A DNA stretch of 64,000 nt, from NCBI GenBank assembly GCA_016716475.1, contig JADJWG010000002.1, positions 868,001 to 932,000 of the forward strand. The letters are read 5' to 3'. Positions within the stretch are counted from its first letter, which is position 1. Each line of letters opens with the position of its first letter. Under the pieces are notes generated by a model. The model was not told where the DNA came from. It made no database searches and was given only the letters and a program-made list of their open reading frames with translations. Of this stretch, positions 34,282-43,101 are shown piece by piece. This DNA comes from Phycisphaerales bacterium (lineage in GTDB: Bacteria > Planctomycetota > Phycisphaerae > UBA1845 > Fen-1342). A program made the translations under genes and the position numbers.

Positions 34282-35442
34282 ATGGCAGCGTTGAGTTACC
34301 GGACGGCGGGTGAGTCTCACGGGCGCGCGCTGACGATCTTCGTCGAGGGCCTGCCGGCTGGTCTGTCGGTGGATACCGCGCTGATCGACGGGGAACTGCG
34401 CCGCCGACAGGGGGGATATGGCCGTGGGGGACGGATGAAAATTGAGAAGGACGCGGTGGCGGTGCTGAGCGGTGTCCGCCAGGGCCGGACCATCGGTGCG
34501 CCGCTCGTCATGCAGATCCCCAATCGCGATTTTCGCATTGACGATGCGCCTGCGATTCACCGCCCACGGCCCGGGCACGCGGATTTTGCGGGTGCTTTGA
34601 AATGGCTCACGCCCGATTGCCGGGAAACGCTTGAGCGCGCCTCGGCCCGCGAAACGGCGAGCCGCGTCGCGGCCGGCGCCCTGGCGAAGTGCCTGTTACG
34701 CGAATTCGGGATTGCGTGCGTTGGTTTCGTCGCCGAGCTCGGGCCGGTGCGGGCGGTTGTGCCGGATACCTTGTCGCCGGTGGAACTGCTGGCAGCGCGC
34801 GATGCGAATGAGGTGTACACGCCGGACGCCGCGGTGGTGGATGCGATGATCGGCGTGATCCATCGTGCCAAGGTCGAGAAGGACACCGCCGGCGGCATCG
34901 TCGAGGTGCGTGCGTTCGGACTCCCGCCGGGGATCGGCTCCTGTTTCAGTTGGCATGAGCGGCTGGACGGCCGCCTCATGCAGGCGGTGGGCTCCATCCA
35001 GGCGTTCAAAGGCGCGGAAATCGGCCTTGGATTCGAGGCCGCACGCCGGCCGGGCAGCCAGGTGCATGATGCGATCTATTTCGACCCAGCGCAGCGTTCC
35101 GCACACAACTTCGGCTTCGTGCGACACACCAACCGCGCCGGCGGGCTCGAAGGCGGCATCACGAACGGACAGCCACTCATCGTGCGCGGCGCGATGAAGC
35201 CGATTTCTACCCTCCTCCAGGGCATGGACAGCATCAACCTCAAGACACTGCAACCCGAGCGCAGCGACTACGAGCGCAGCGACGTCTGTGCGGTGCCCGC
35301 AGCCAGCGTGGTGGCCGAGAATGCGGTGGCGTTCGAACTGGCGCGGGCGTGGCTGGAGAAGTTCGCGGGCGACACGCTGCGCGAGGTACACGCTGCGTAC
35401 GAGTTCTACTGCCACGCGGTGCGAACCCTAGGAAACGAGTAA
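34282..35442 (+). CDS. aroC: Chorismate synthase
   Basis: Converts 5-enolpyruvylshikimate 3-phosphate to chorismate using reduced FMN. The 386 residues contain the signatures YRTAGESHGRALTIFVEGLP, RRRQGGYGRGGRMKIE, RPGHADFAGALKW, RASARETASRVAAGALAK and a late GGLEGGITNGQPLIVRGAMKP. GGGAG ten bases before the ATG at 34282 sets the start; the longer frame to 34183 is not conserved. It faces away from tyrA. After the stop lies a ten-C run (35474-35483) before the next, convergent gene. Confidence 0.95.
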   Translation: MAALSYRTAGESHGRALTIFVEGLPAGLSVDTALIDGELRRRQGGYGRGGRMKIEKDAVAVLSGVRQGRTIGAPLVMQIPNRDFRIDDAPAIHRPRPGHADFAGALKWLTPDCRETLERASARETASRVAAGALAKCLLREFGIACVGFVAELGPVRAVVPDTLSPVELLAARDANEVYTPDAAVVDAMIGVIHRAKVEKDTAGGIVEVRAFGLPPGIGSCFSWHERLDGRLMQAVGSIQAFKGAEIGLGFEAARRPGSQVHDAIYFDPAQRSAHNFGFVRHTNRAGGLEGGITNGQPLIVRGAMKPISTLLQGMDSINLKTLQPERSDYERSDVCAVPAASVVAENAVAFELARAWLEKFAGDTLREVHAAYEFYCHAVRTLGNE

Positions 35443-35501
35443 CCTCCCGGTTGCAGGGGACATCGCGCCGAGGCCCCCCCCCCGCCAGGAGCAGCGCTGC
35501 C

Positions 35502-36353
35502 CTAGGGTAGCGCAACGCTGGTCAGGTCGATCGGCAGGCGGATTTCTTCCACCTTCGGATGCACTTCGAACACGAGCTGGATCTCATTGTTGATCTGGCC
35601 CACGTCAAAGTAGAACATCGTCGCGTTCTGCTCATCCCGCGTTTGCACAACGGTGTCACGCGCCGGAAGCTGCCGCATCCAGCCATCGTAGAACAGCGCG
35701 CTCTTCACCTGTTCCGGCCGGGATTTGTACTGAAGCACAATTGTCCGGTTGGCTGGTGGCGTGGATTGGAGGCGCTCCGGTGCGACGACTTCAATCTCGA
35801 TTCCGAGCTCTGCCAGGCGCGGGTGCTCCACAATCCGTCCGACATATTGAAACGGGTTGACGATCGTCACCGTCTCCGCCTCGTCTGCGAGGAAAAGCTG
35901 CACCTCGCCGCGTAGCCGTCGCAGTTCTTTCGCCCCGCGCTGACTGACTTCGCAGCGCGTCGCCAGCAACAGCCCCTCCGACTGCAACCGCGCCAGCGGA
36001 ATCGCCTGTGGACGGGTCGTCGTGCGATCGGCCTCGGAATAGGTTTCGTCCGTCACCAGTGCGTGGCCCGTGTCGTCCACGACTTCGGTCAGCAGCAGGT
36101 TGCCGTGCCGCACGATGCGCGGAAGGGGGGTGCCGGCCACACGGACCTGGAGCGCCAGTTCGGAGCGGAAGCGTCCCGCCATGGCCGGATCATCAATGCT
36201 GAAGCGCATCTCCCGCATCGCTGTGATTTCAGCCCGCAGCTCACCCTGGGTGTAATCGACGGCGGGGGCGGCCGGTTGTGCACCCTGCTGCGCAGGGATG
36301 GTCTGGATTTCCTGTGCGAACAGAAACAGCACTGGGAGTACGATGGAGAGCAT
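35502..36353 (-). CDS. Exported protein of unknown function
   Basis: A 283-residue protein with a short hydrophobic N-terminus (MLSIVLPVLFLFAQEIQTIP) that may be a signal peptide or anchor. AAGGAAGG upstream sets the start at 36353; the frame continues to 36488 without support. The rest is beta-rich without recognisable catalytic motifs, and ends with a strand-like segment (MFYFDVGQINNEIQLVFEV). No family recognised. It lies 91 bases downstream of the TIM-barrel gene on the same strand and could be cotranscribed. Confidence 0.65.
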   Translation of the reverse strand: MLSIVLPVLFLFAQEIQTIPAQQGAQPAAPAVDYTQGELRAEITAMREMRFSIDDPAMAGRFRSELALQVRVAGTPLPRIVRHGNLLLTEVVDDTGHALVTDETYSEADRTTTRPQAIPLARLQSEGLLLATRCEVSQRGAKELRRLRGEVQLFLADEAETVTIVNPFQYVGRIVEHPRLAELGIEIEVVAPERLQSTPPANRTIVLQYKSRPEQVKSALFYDGWMRQLPARDTVVQTRDEQNATMFYFDVGQINNEIQLVFEVHPKVEEIRLPIDLTSVALP

Positions 36354-36444
36354 TTCCGCCTTCCTTGCATGCGTGGAACATGACGATGCCGAACAAGGGG
36401 TCGTCCGGTGCGTAGTTCTCTCAACTGCGCGATGGAGCGCCCGC

Positions 36445-37200
36445 TCATAAACCGGCGATATATTCTCGGCCACGGCGCAGGGCGTCAACAGCGCGCGCGC
36501 TGTCCGCGCGAATCACCAACCCTGGCGCAGCTTCCGCCCCCGCCAGTTGGGCCAGCCAGGTACGGAAGTCCACATCTCCCTCGCCAAAAGCCGTTTCTTC
36601 GAACCCGTCGCCGTGCCGGCGCACATCACGCAGATGCACCGCCCCGGTCAGACCCAGCGTGGCCACCTCGGCCGGGGGGGTTACATCGCGCGCCGTATCG
36701 ACTGCCAGCAGCATCGTCGGGCAACGCAGCGCACGGATGCGGCCGGCGGTCTGGTCGAGGTTGGCCGCCGGATCATGCACGGCCACCGGCATCGCGAACC
36801 GATCAGACCACTCCGCAAGCGTGGCCAGCAACTCGGCCGCGAGCCCGTCGTGCCGCGGATCGTCGAAGCCGGAAAGGTTAACGGTCAGGCGCGGTACCCC
36901 CAGCGCCACCCCCAGTGTGAGCGTCGCCCGCAGGTGTTCCATCCGCTCGGTGGCGTAGCGCGGGTCGGCGAGGCCCGCGCCAGGTGTCAGCAAAGCGAGT
37001 CCGTCGAGTTGCAGCCCCAGGTCGCGCAACGTCTTGCGTAGATGTCGCTGCGCACTGGCTCCGAAGTCCGATGGATCGAGGAATTCGCGCGCTACGGCCG
37101 CATCCACCGCGTGGAAACCGTCGTCGGCCGCCTGTGCGAGAGCACTGCGCAGGTCCCGGCGGTAGGCGTTGAGCCAGGCAGATGGGGCGATCGGCGCCAT
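36445..37200 (-). CDS. Sugar phosphate isomerase/epimerase-like TIM-barrel protein
   Basis: A 251-residue protein of the xylose isomerase-like (AP endonuclease 2) superfamily. Strands and motifs follow that barrel: AADDGFHAVDAAVAREFL, LQLDGLALLTPGAG, VPRLTVNLSGFDD, PVAVHDPAANLDQT, LLAVDTARDV, GAVHLRDVRRHGDGFEETAFGEGDVDF. The HLRD and GEGDVDF motifs near the end match metal/substrate contacts of sugar epimerases. Substrate unknown. GGCGCC-rich sequence precedes the ATG with no clear ribosome site. Head of a possible unit with the exported protein at 35502. Confidence 0.7.
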   Translation of the reverse strand: MAPIAPSAWLNAYRRDLRSALAQAADDGFHAVDAAVAREFLDPSDFGASAQRHLRKTLRDLGLQLDGLALLTPGAGLADPRYATERMEHLRATLTLGVALGVPRLTVNLSGFDDPRHDGLAAELLATLAEWSDRFAMPVAVHDPAANLDQTAGRIRALRCPTMLLAVDTARDVTPPAEVATLGLTGAVHLRDVRRHGDGFEETAFGEGDVDFRTWLAQLAGAEAAPGLVIRADSARAVDALRRGREYIAGL

Positions 37201-37252
37201 GAGTCTGCGTATTCCCCTTGGAGCACGGGACTACCCAGCAGGGCAGGGGGCG

Positions 37253-37639
37253 TCAGTCCTGCAACAGCTTGTGGGTAACTTCCAGCAACCGGTCCATTCG
37301 GAATGGCTTGTTGATGTACTCGTCCACGCCGAGCGACTGCGCGTACTGCTTGTGACGCTGACCCTGGTTCCCGGTGATCATGACCACCTTGGGGCCTTCT
37401 TTACGCGGGGTTTTCTTCCGCAGGCGCTCCAGCACGAGAAAGCCGCTCTGCTTCGGAAGCATGATATCCAGGATCACCAGGTCCGGCTTGAGCTGCTCGG
37501 CTGTTTGCACGGCGGCGTTGCCGTCGGCGGCGGTATGCACCGTGGCGCCGGTGTCGGCCAGTCCCGTCGTAATGGCGGTCAGAATATCGGGATCGTCGTC
37601 GACCACGAGGATCGTTTTCCCGGCCAGTTCGTCTGCCAT
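37253..37639 (-). CDS. Single-domain response regulator (CheY-like receiver)
   Basis: A 128-residue stand-alone receiver. The acidic pair is in VVDDDPD (Asp14-15), the phospho-acceptor Asp58 in LVILDIMLP, the switch Thr89 in VMITG, and Lys111 in NKPF. No output domain, so it must act through protein contacts or a phosphorelay. AAGGAG eight bases before the ATG (37639) fixes the start; the frame extends to 39058 without conservation because it shadows the MCE gene. No histidine kinase is nearby. Divergent from the MCE gene, 126 bases apart. Confidence 0.9.
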   Translation of the reverse strand: MADELAGKTILVVDDDPDILTAITTGLADTGATVHTAADGNAAVQTAEQLKPDLVILDIMLPKQSGFLVLERLRKKTPRKEGPKVVMITGNQGQRHKQYAQSLGVDEYINKPFRMDRLLEVTHKLLQD

Positions 37640-37765
37640 GGGATTCTCCTTGCGCGTCCCGCAGTGTACTATCCGACGGGTCGCCCGACAATGCGGCCGC
37701 CTGCCGGCAACAACGACCACGAAGGGCCGCGGTTCACGCCGGTAGCGCCAGCGGGAGCGCTGCGT

Positions 37766-38905
37766 ATGAACGAAACTCGCCGTAATGTGCTGGTTGGCGT
37801 TTTTGTCCTCGTTGGCATCGGGGCCCTGGGTGCCCTGATTGTCCTTTTTGGCCGTATGCCGGTCTTTTTTCAGACCGGAACGTATGCGCTCGAGGTTGAG
37901 TTCGACGGTGTGACCGGCGTCCGCGCCGGAAACCAGGTCATCTTCAAGGGCCTGGAGATCGGCCGAGTTGAGGGGGTGAGTTTCGCCGAACCCGGCGCTC
38001 CGGTTCCCGAGCTGGACAGTGAAGGCAAATTGAAGAAGTCCACCGGCCCGGCACAAGTCCTGGGAGAGCGTACCGCCGTGGTGGTGCGCCTTTCGATCGA
38101 CCAGAAGTATCGCGTGCCGGTCGGCAGTACAGCCCGCACGATGACGCCCATGCTGGGACAAGGGCGGCCGCCGATCGAGATAGTGCCAGGACCACCGGGT
38201 ACGGGAGTTCTTGAACCGGGTGTGCCGATTCCACGGATCAGTGGCCGCGTGCAGGGGGCGCTCGATTCCCTGATTCCGGAGGCCATGGTCACCACGTTTG
38301 AGACCACGGCCCGGAACATCGGGGATGCGGCCGAAGCACTGACCCCGGTACTGGACGAACTTCGGCTGCTGCTCAAGCAAACTTCGCCGGAACTGGTGGA
38401 TGCACCAGGTGGCCCACAGGGCAACATCTCGAGTGCCGTGGCACGGCTCGACGCGGCCGTCAAGCACTTCAACGAGGTGCTCGGGGACCCGAACGTGAAG
38501 AGTCGCCTGCGCGAAATCGTGGACAACGCGCACCAGATCAGCGTCGAAGGCAAGGCCATGGTTGGCGATCTCAAAGGGGCGGCCGAAGAGGCACGTGCGC
38601 TGATTGCCGATGCACGTGAGTTTGCCCAGAAAGCCGACGGCACGCTCGAGAACGTTGACCAGCGTGTGACCGAGGTGGGCCGTGCCCTGGTCAATACGCT
38701 CGACCAGGCCGACCAGTTGTTGACGTCGCTGCATGGCATAAGCGCAACTGTAGCGCGTGGCGAGGGCAGCGTTGGGCGTTTCCTCATGGAGGACAAGTTC
38801 TACGAATCGCTGCTGATCACGACGGAGCGCCTGACGATGCTGCTGGACGAGTTCCGCGCGCTGGTTGAGGAGTGGCGGAAGGGCAAGATTCGCGTGGCCC
38901 TCTAG
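37766..38905 (+). CDS. MCE/MlaD-family lipid-transport protein
   Basis: MlaD/MCE proteins are membrane-anchored periplasmic rings that carry phospholipids between membranes. The 379 residues have one N-terminal helix (NVLVGVFVLVGIGALGALIVLFG), an MCE domain (about 40-155: ALEVEFDGVTGVRAGNQVIFKGLEIGRVE, then GRPPIEIVPG), and a long helical, coiled-coil-like C-terminal region (about 175-370). GGGAG precedes the ATG. MlaE/MlaF permease and ATPase genes are not adjacent, so it is an orphan here. The next gene on the strand (38998) is an unrelated-looking membrane protein. Confidence 0.85.
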   Translation: MNETRRNVLVGVFVLVGIGALGALIVLFGRMPVFFQTGTYALEVEFDGVTGVRAGNQVIFKGLEIGRVEGVSFAEPGAPVPELDSEGKLKKSTGPAQVLGERTAVVVRLSIDQKYRVPVGSTARTMTPMLGQGRPPIEIVPGPPGTGVLEPGVPIPRISGRVQGALDSLIPEAMVTTFETTARNIGDAAEALTPVLDELRLLLKQTSPELVDAPGGPQGNISSAVARLDAAVKHFNEVLGDPNVKSRLREIVDNAHQISVEGKAMVGDLKGAAEEARALIADAREFAQKADGTLENVDQRVTEVGRALVNTLDQADQLLTSLHGISATVARGEGSVGRFLMEDKFYESLLITTERLTMLLDEFRALVEEWRKGKIRVAL

Positions 38906-38997
38906 GTTGGCACGTCCCAAGGCGTGCCTGGCCCAGCCCGCCGCTGTCCCCGCGCCCTCGGCCGTTCGCGCGCTGGTTTCAACGACAGGGGACCCAC

Positions 38998-39814
38998 GTG
39001 CCTGCGCCTGCCGCTGACAACGCGCCTCTATCCGGCGTGCCATCAGAACTCGATTCACGGCGTTGCCGCGCGTGTAACTACCCTCTCATCGGCCTGTCCG
39101 AGCCGCGCTGCCCGGAGTGCGGCACCCGCTTCGACCCAAACAAGCCGTATTTTCCCGAAACTCCTCTGTTCCTCCTGCCCGACGGCCGCCCCGCCGGCTT
39201 ATTCCACTTGCTGTGGATGAGCTACTTTCAGCCCGCACGGCTCGGACGCGGCCTGCGGCCCGATCGCATCCGGGCGCGGACCTTCGTATGGCTGTCCGCC
39301 CTGTGGGTTGCCATTCCAGCGACACTCTTGGGCTTTACCTCGGATGGCGGAGTGTTCGCGGCCGGCGGGGCCGCTCTGCATCGGCATTGCGGCCCTGGTC
39401 GGTGCGCGGTGTTGCGAGTGGAGCTGGTCAAGCGCCCTCATCACCTCTGCCCCGCCACCGCGCCACGACGAGCCGAAGGGGCGGCCCGCCATTTGGCCGG
39501 TGTTGCTCAAGATGGGGGCCGGGCACCAGGCGGTGACGCTCACCGCGGCTACCCTGATCGGGGTCGGGGTACCCGTGTTTGACACTTCGTGGGTGGACCG
39601 ATTCCGGCCACAGGGCTTCTGGCTGTGCTTGGCTGTGGGCTATGTGTGGTGGGCGGCTGCGGTCCTTCGCATGATCGCGGGGCGCTTCCCCGCCGAGGGC
39701 TCGTGGGGCGGCGCAATTTCGGGATTGCTGCTGGGCACGATTGCTGGCATTGCAGTTGCGGTGTTCGCGATGCTGCTCATCGCGTATGTGGTGCTCATGC
39801 CGCTTTACATGTGA
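38998..39814 (+). pseudogene. Zinc-ribbon membrane protein, frameshifted
   Basis: Two frames join to about 271 residues. The first starts at GTG 38998 (AGGGGA upstream) and holds a zinc ribbon, CRACNYPLIGLSEPRCPECG, followed by the first membrane helix (TFVWLSALWVAIPATLLGF). The second frame continues with further helices (PLCIGIAALVG, GFWLCLAVGYVWWAAAVL, LLGTIAGIAVAVFAMLLIAYVV). They join at the four-G run 39367-39370; dropping one G gives a continuous reading. Four-Cys ribbon plus helices suggests a planctomycete membrane protein of unknown role. The shift may be a base error. Confidence 0.65.
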
Positions 39815-39845
39815 GCTGCTGCCCCCCCGATTCGCGACTCTCCCG

Positions 39846-40244
39846 CTAGACCGAGTCCGCCGCGGGCTGCGCGGCCACCGCCGGATGGGCGGCGACACTG
39901 TGACGAGCGTGCACGTGGCCCGCCGTCACGCCGGAAGCGGCCATTGGGGCATGTTTCGGACTGAAGAGCCGCTGCTTCATCAGCCGGCCGACCTTGAACT
40001 TCACGGTGCGCTTTTCGGGGACAGGGACTTTCTCCATTGTCTTCGGGTTCTGAGCAATTCGGGCGGCGCGCCGCCGGATCTCAAACACACCGAAATCCCG
40101 AAATTCCAGGCGGTTCCCTTCGCCGAGTTCCCGGACGATCTCATCGAGAAACTGCTGAATGACGCGCTTTACAAGCACACGCTTGTTGCCCGTCTTCTCG
40201 GAAATTCGGTCGACCAGGTCTTTCTTCGTTATCGTTGTCTGCAT
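39846..40244 (-). CDS. HU-family DNA-binding protein
   Basis: A histone-like protein that bends DNA as a dimer. Residues 1-92 are a complete HU fold: MQTTITKKDLVDRISEKTG, the EFRDFGVFEIRRR strand and beta-arm NPKTMEKVPVPEKRTVKFKVG. The arm Pro (NPKT) that intercalates DNA is kept. A 40-residue Ala/His-rich tail (HVHARHSVAAHPAVAAQP) is extra compared with the usual 90-residue HU. GGGGAAGG sets the ATG at 40244. A good promoter lies at 40359-40387. Confidence 0.9.
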   Translation of the reverse strand: MQTTITKKDLVDRISEKTGNKRVLVKRVIQQFLDEIVRELGEGNRLEFRDFGVFEIRRRAARIAQNPKTMEKVPVPEKRTVKFKVGRLMKQRLFSPKHAPMAASGVTAGHVHARHSVAAHPAVAAQPAADSV

Positions 40245-40358
40245 CGCCTTCCCCAGCTCACCGTCCAATCGGGGGACGGGCCAGTCATTGCATTCGATAG
40301 TGCGTAGAGATTCACGCCGCGATTGATGCGTATTTCGAGAGTCCCATGACCGACGGCC

Positions 40359-40387
40359 ATGATACGGCATGCCCCGCCCATCTTCAA
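40359..40387 (-). promoter_or_regulatory. Promoter of the HU-family gene
   Basis: On the minus strand TTGAAG (40387-40382), a 17-base spacer and TATCAT (40364-40359). Predicted start near 40352, giving a leader of about 108 bases. Confidence 0.55.
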
Positions 40388-40467
40388 GCGGAATTGTTTT
40401 GTGGACAACGGGTTAAGTCGGCGCCCGCATCTCCGAATCGGGGACTTTTCCCCACCGGCAGGGGGAC

Positions 40468-40499
40468 GCCCACCGGATGCGGGGTTCGCCCCGGTGGGC
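40468..40499 (-). terminator. GC-rich hairpin after lon
   Basis: A nine-base stem, GCCCACCGG (40468-40476) and CCGGTGGGC (40491-40499), encloses GGGG-TTCG-CCCC as read on the plus strand. It begins 13 bases after the lon stop. There is no T tract. Confidence 0.45.
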
Positions 40500-40512
40500 A
40501 CAACGGGTGCGC

Positions 40513-43101
40513 TCAGCGCGTCCGGGCAGCCGCGGCCGAACGTGTTGTGGACCGCCGGTCGCCATTGGCACGCCGGCCACCGCCCCCGTTCTTCGGTTTC
40601 GACGGTGCCAAGGATTGGCGCGGTTTCTTGCCCGTCCGTGCGGGGGATTTTCCGCCCGGAGGGGAAACGGGCTTGCGGGGCGGGCGCTTTTGCTTGAGAT
40701 CCGGAATGGCGGCCGCAAGCACATCCTCTACACGGCGCGCGAATATGAACTGCATTTCTTTGCGGACATCCGTAGGGACATCCACGAGGTCGGGCTCGTT
40801 GCGCTGGGGTAGGATCACGGCCCGCGCACCGGCCCGATGCGCCGCGAGGACTTTTTCTTTTACCCCTCCGATCGGGAGCACCTGGCCGCGCAGCGTGATT
40901 TCACCGGTCATGGCGACACGAGCATCAGCGGGGTACCCGGAGAGCAGTGATACCAACGCCGCGAGCATCGCCACGCCGGCCGAAGGGCCGTCCTTGGGAA
41001 TGCCACCGGCGGGCACGTGAATGTGAATGTCCGTCTCCCGCAGATTGAAGGACTCAAGTCCCCAATCGGAGGCGCGCGCGCGTACGAGCGACAAGGCGGC
41101 CTGGGCGGATTCGCGCATCACGCTGCCGATCTGGCCGGTCAGCGTGAAGTTGCCGCTGCCGGGCATGCGCGCTGCCTCGACAAAAATGACCTGTCCCCCG
41201 ACCGGGGTATACGCCAGGCCGGCGACGATGCCAACGAGGCCATCGGCGAGCTCGGTTTCCGGATCGAAACGGGCAACGCCGAGGTACTCCTCCAGATCCG
41301 CAACACGCACAGTGCGGCGTACCTTCTCGTCGCGGGCTACCTTGGCAGCCACTCCGCGGCAGACGGTGCCGATCGTACGTTCGAGATTGCGCACCCCGGA
41401 CTCGCGCGTATGTGATTCGATGATGAATTTGAGCGCATCGTCAGTCAAAGTGAGCTGGCGCGACGCCAGCCCGTTCTCCGAAAGCTGCCGCGGTACAAGA
41501 TAGCGCCGTGCGATTTCAAGCTTCTCGGCAGTCGTGTAGCCGCCGAGTTCGATCACTTCCATCCGGTCGCGTAGTGGCGCAGGCACCGGCTCCATCTGGT
41601 TGGCCGTCGCGATGAAGAGCACCTTCGAAAGATCAAAAGGGACGCCGAGATAATGGTCGGTGAAGGCGTGATTCTGCTGCGGGTCGAGTACTTCGAGCAG
41701 GGCGGCGGCGGGATCACCGCGAAAGTCGGACCCGAGCTTGTCGAGTTCGTCCAGCATGAAGACCGGGTTTCGGGTGCCCGCTTTGCGGATTTCCTGCACG
41801 ATACGGCCGGGAATGGAACCGATGTAGGTGCGGCGGTGTCCGCGAATGTCAGCTTCGTCGCGCACGCCGCCGAGCGAGATTCGGATGAATTCGCGTCCCA
41901 GGGCGCGCGCGATGCTCTGTCCGAGGGAGGTCTTGCCGACACCCGGGGGGCCGACGAAGCAGAGGATCGGGCCTTTGCCCGAGGGTTTCAACTTCCGGAC
42001 GGCGAGGTACTCTAGAATGCGCCGCTTGATCTTTTGCAGTCCGTAGTGGTCGGTATCGAGGACCTCCGAGGCACGATTCAGGTCGAGGTTGTCAGCGGTT
42101 TCACGCTCCCATGGCATCTGGCAGAGCCACTCGAGATAGTCGCGGATGACACCCGTCTCTGGCGAACTGGCACTGAGTCGCTGGAGGCGGCCGAGTTCAC
42201 GCTCCGCTTCGTGCCGCACGTGCTCCGGCATGCCCGCTTCATCGACCTTGCGGCGCAGGTCCTCCAGCTCGGAGGCGCGGCTGTCCCCTTCACCAAGCTC
42301 CTTCTGAATCGCCTTGAGCTGCTGCTGGAGGTAGTACTCGCGCTGGGATTGGTCCATCTGTTCACGGACCTGCGACTGGATCTTGCGTGAAAGCTGCAGC
42401 ACTTCGAGCTGGTTGTTGAGCGTCGCGGTAACCTTGCGCAGACGGTCGGCGACGTCGAAAGTTTCGAGCAGCTCCTGCTTCTGCGCGAGGCCCAGCGAGA
42501 GATTGGCCGACAGGTAATCGGCAAGGGCGCCGGGCTTCTCGATGTTGTCGAGCACCACGCGGGCCTCTTCGGGGACGTTCGGGCTGAGCTCGATGACCTG
42601 TAGCGCCGTCTGGCGCGCCGTGAAAGCCAGCGCGTCCAGCTCCAGCGACTTTTCCGGGGTGTCGTCCTCGTGGGGATTGATCACCGCCTGCCAATACGGA
42701 TCGCTGGAAACCCACTCGACCAGTCCGACGCGCACGAGGCCGTGGACGAGCAGACTGTTGGTCCCGTCCGGCATCCGCAGCAGCTTGAGGACTGTGGCCG
42801 CGGTGCCGATGCGGTACACGTCGTTGAGGTTGGGATCCTCGATGTCCGGGCGGCGCTGCGTACACGTCACCAGCAGCTTGTTCCCCGCCAGAACAGCATC
42901 GATCAGGCGGCGTGACTTCTCACGTCCGACGGTCAGCGGAACCACCGTACCGGGAAAGACGACCATGTCACGGACCGGCAGCACGGGCAGGCGTTCGGGC
43001 AGTGGCGGATCACCCCCGGGGGAACGGCCCGCGGATGGTGCGGCATTGTTCGAGGTGGGCGTGGCATTGACTTTGGAGGCATCCGGGTCGGGGGTCGTCA
43101 T
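40513..43101 (-). CDS. lon: ATP-dependent protease Lon
   Basis: Cytosolic AAA+ protease that degrades misfolded and regulatory proteins. The 862 residues have a LAN substrate-binding domain (about 36-240, LPVLPVRDMVVFPGTVVPLTVGR), AAA+ domain with Walker A GPPGVGKTS (384-392) and Walker B FMLDELDK, and the protease domain with Ser707 in PKDGPSAG and Lys750 in GGVKEK, 43 residues apart as in E. coli. The C-terminus is a Lys/Arg-rich tail absent from E. coli Lon. The ATG at 43101 overlaps the hsp20 stop as ATGA, which supports that start over 43131 and implies coupled translation with the small heat-shock protein. Confidence 0.95.
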   Translation of the reverse strand: MTTPDPDASKVNATPTSNNAAPSAGRSPGGDPPLPERLPVLPVRDMVVFPGTVVPLTVGREKSRRLIDAVLAGNKLLVTCTQRRPDIEDPNLNDVYRIGTAATVLKLLRMPDGTNSLLVHGLVRVGLVEWVSSDPYWQAVINPHEDDTPEKSLELDALAFTARQTALQVIELSPNVPEEARVVLDNIEKPGALADYLSANLSLGLAQKQELLETFDVADRLRKVTATLNNQLEVLQLSRKIQSQVREQMDQSQREYYLQQQLKAIQKELGEGDSRASELEDLRRKVDEAGMPEHVRHEAERELGRLQRLSASSPETGVIRDYLEWLCQMPWERETADNLDLNRASEVLDTDHYGLQKIKRRILEYLAVRKLKPSGKGPILCFVGPPGVGKTSLGQSIARALGREFIRISLGGVRDEADIRGHRRTYIGSIPGRIVQEIRKAGTRNPVFMLDELDKLGSDFRGDPAAALLEVLDPQQNHAFTDHYLGVPFDLSKVLFIATANQMEPVPAPLRDRMEVIELGGYTTAEKLEIARRYLVPRQLSENGLASRQLTLTDDALKFIIESHTRESGVRNLERTIGTVCRGVAAKVARDEKVRRTVRVADLEEYLGVARFDPETELADGLVGIVAGLAYTPVGGQVIFVEAARMPGSGNFTLTGQIGSVMRESAQAALSLVRARASDWGLESFNLRETDIHIHVPAGGIPKDGPSAGVAMLAALVSLLSGYPADARVAMTGEITLRGQVLPIGGVKEKVLAAHRAGARAVILPQRNEPDLVDVPTDVRKEMQFIFARRVEDVLAAAIPDLKQKRPPRKPVSPPGGKSPARTGKKPRQSLAPSKPKNGGGGRRANGDRRSTTRSAAAARTR

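Noticed and set aside
37253..39058. A 601-residue reading of the response regulator
   Set aside because: The first 470 codons shadow the MCE gene on the other strand; AAGGAG fixes the start at 37639.
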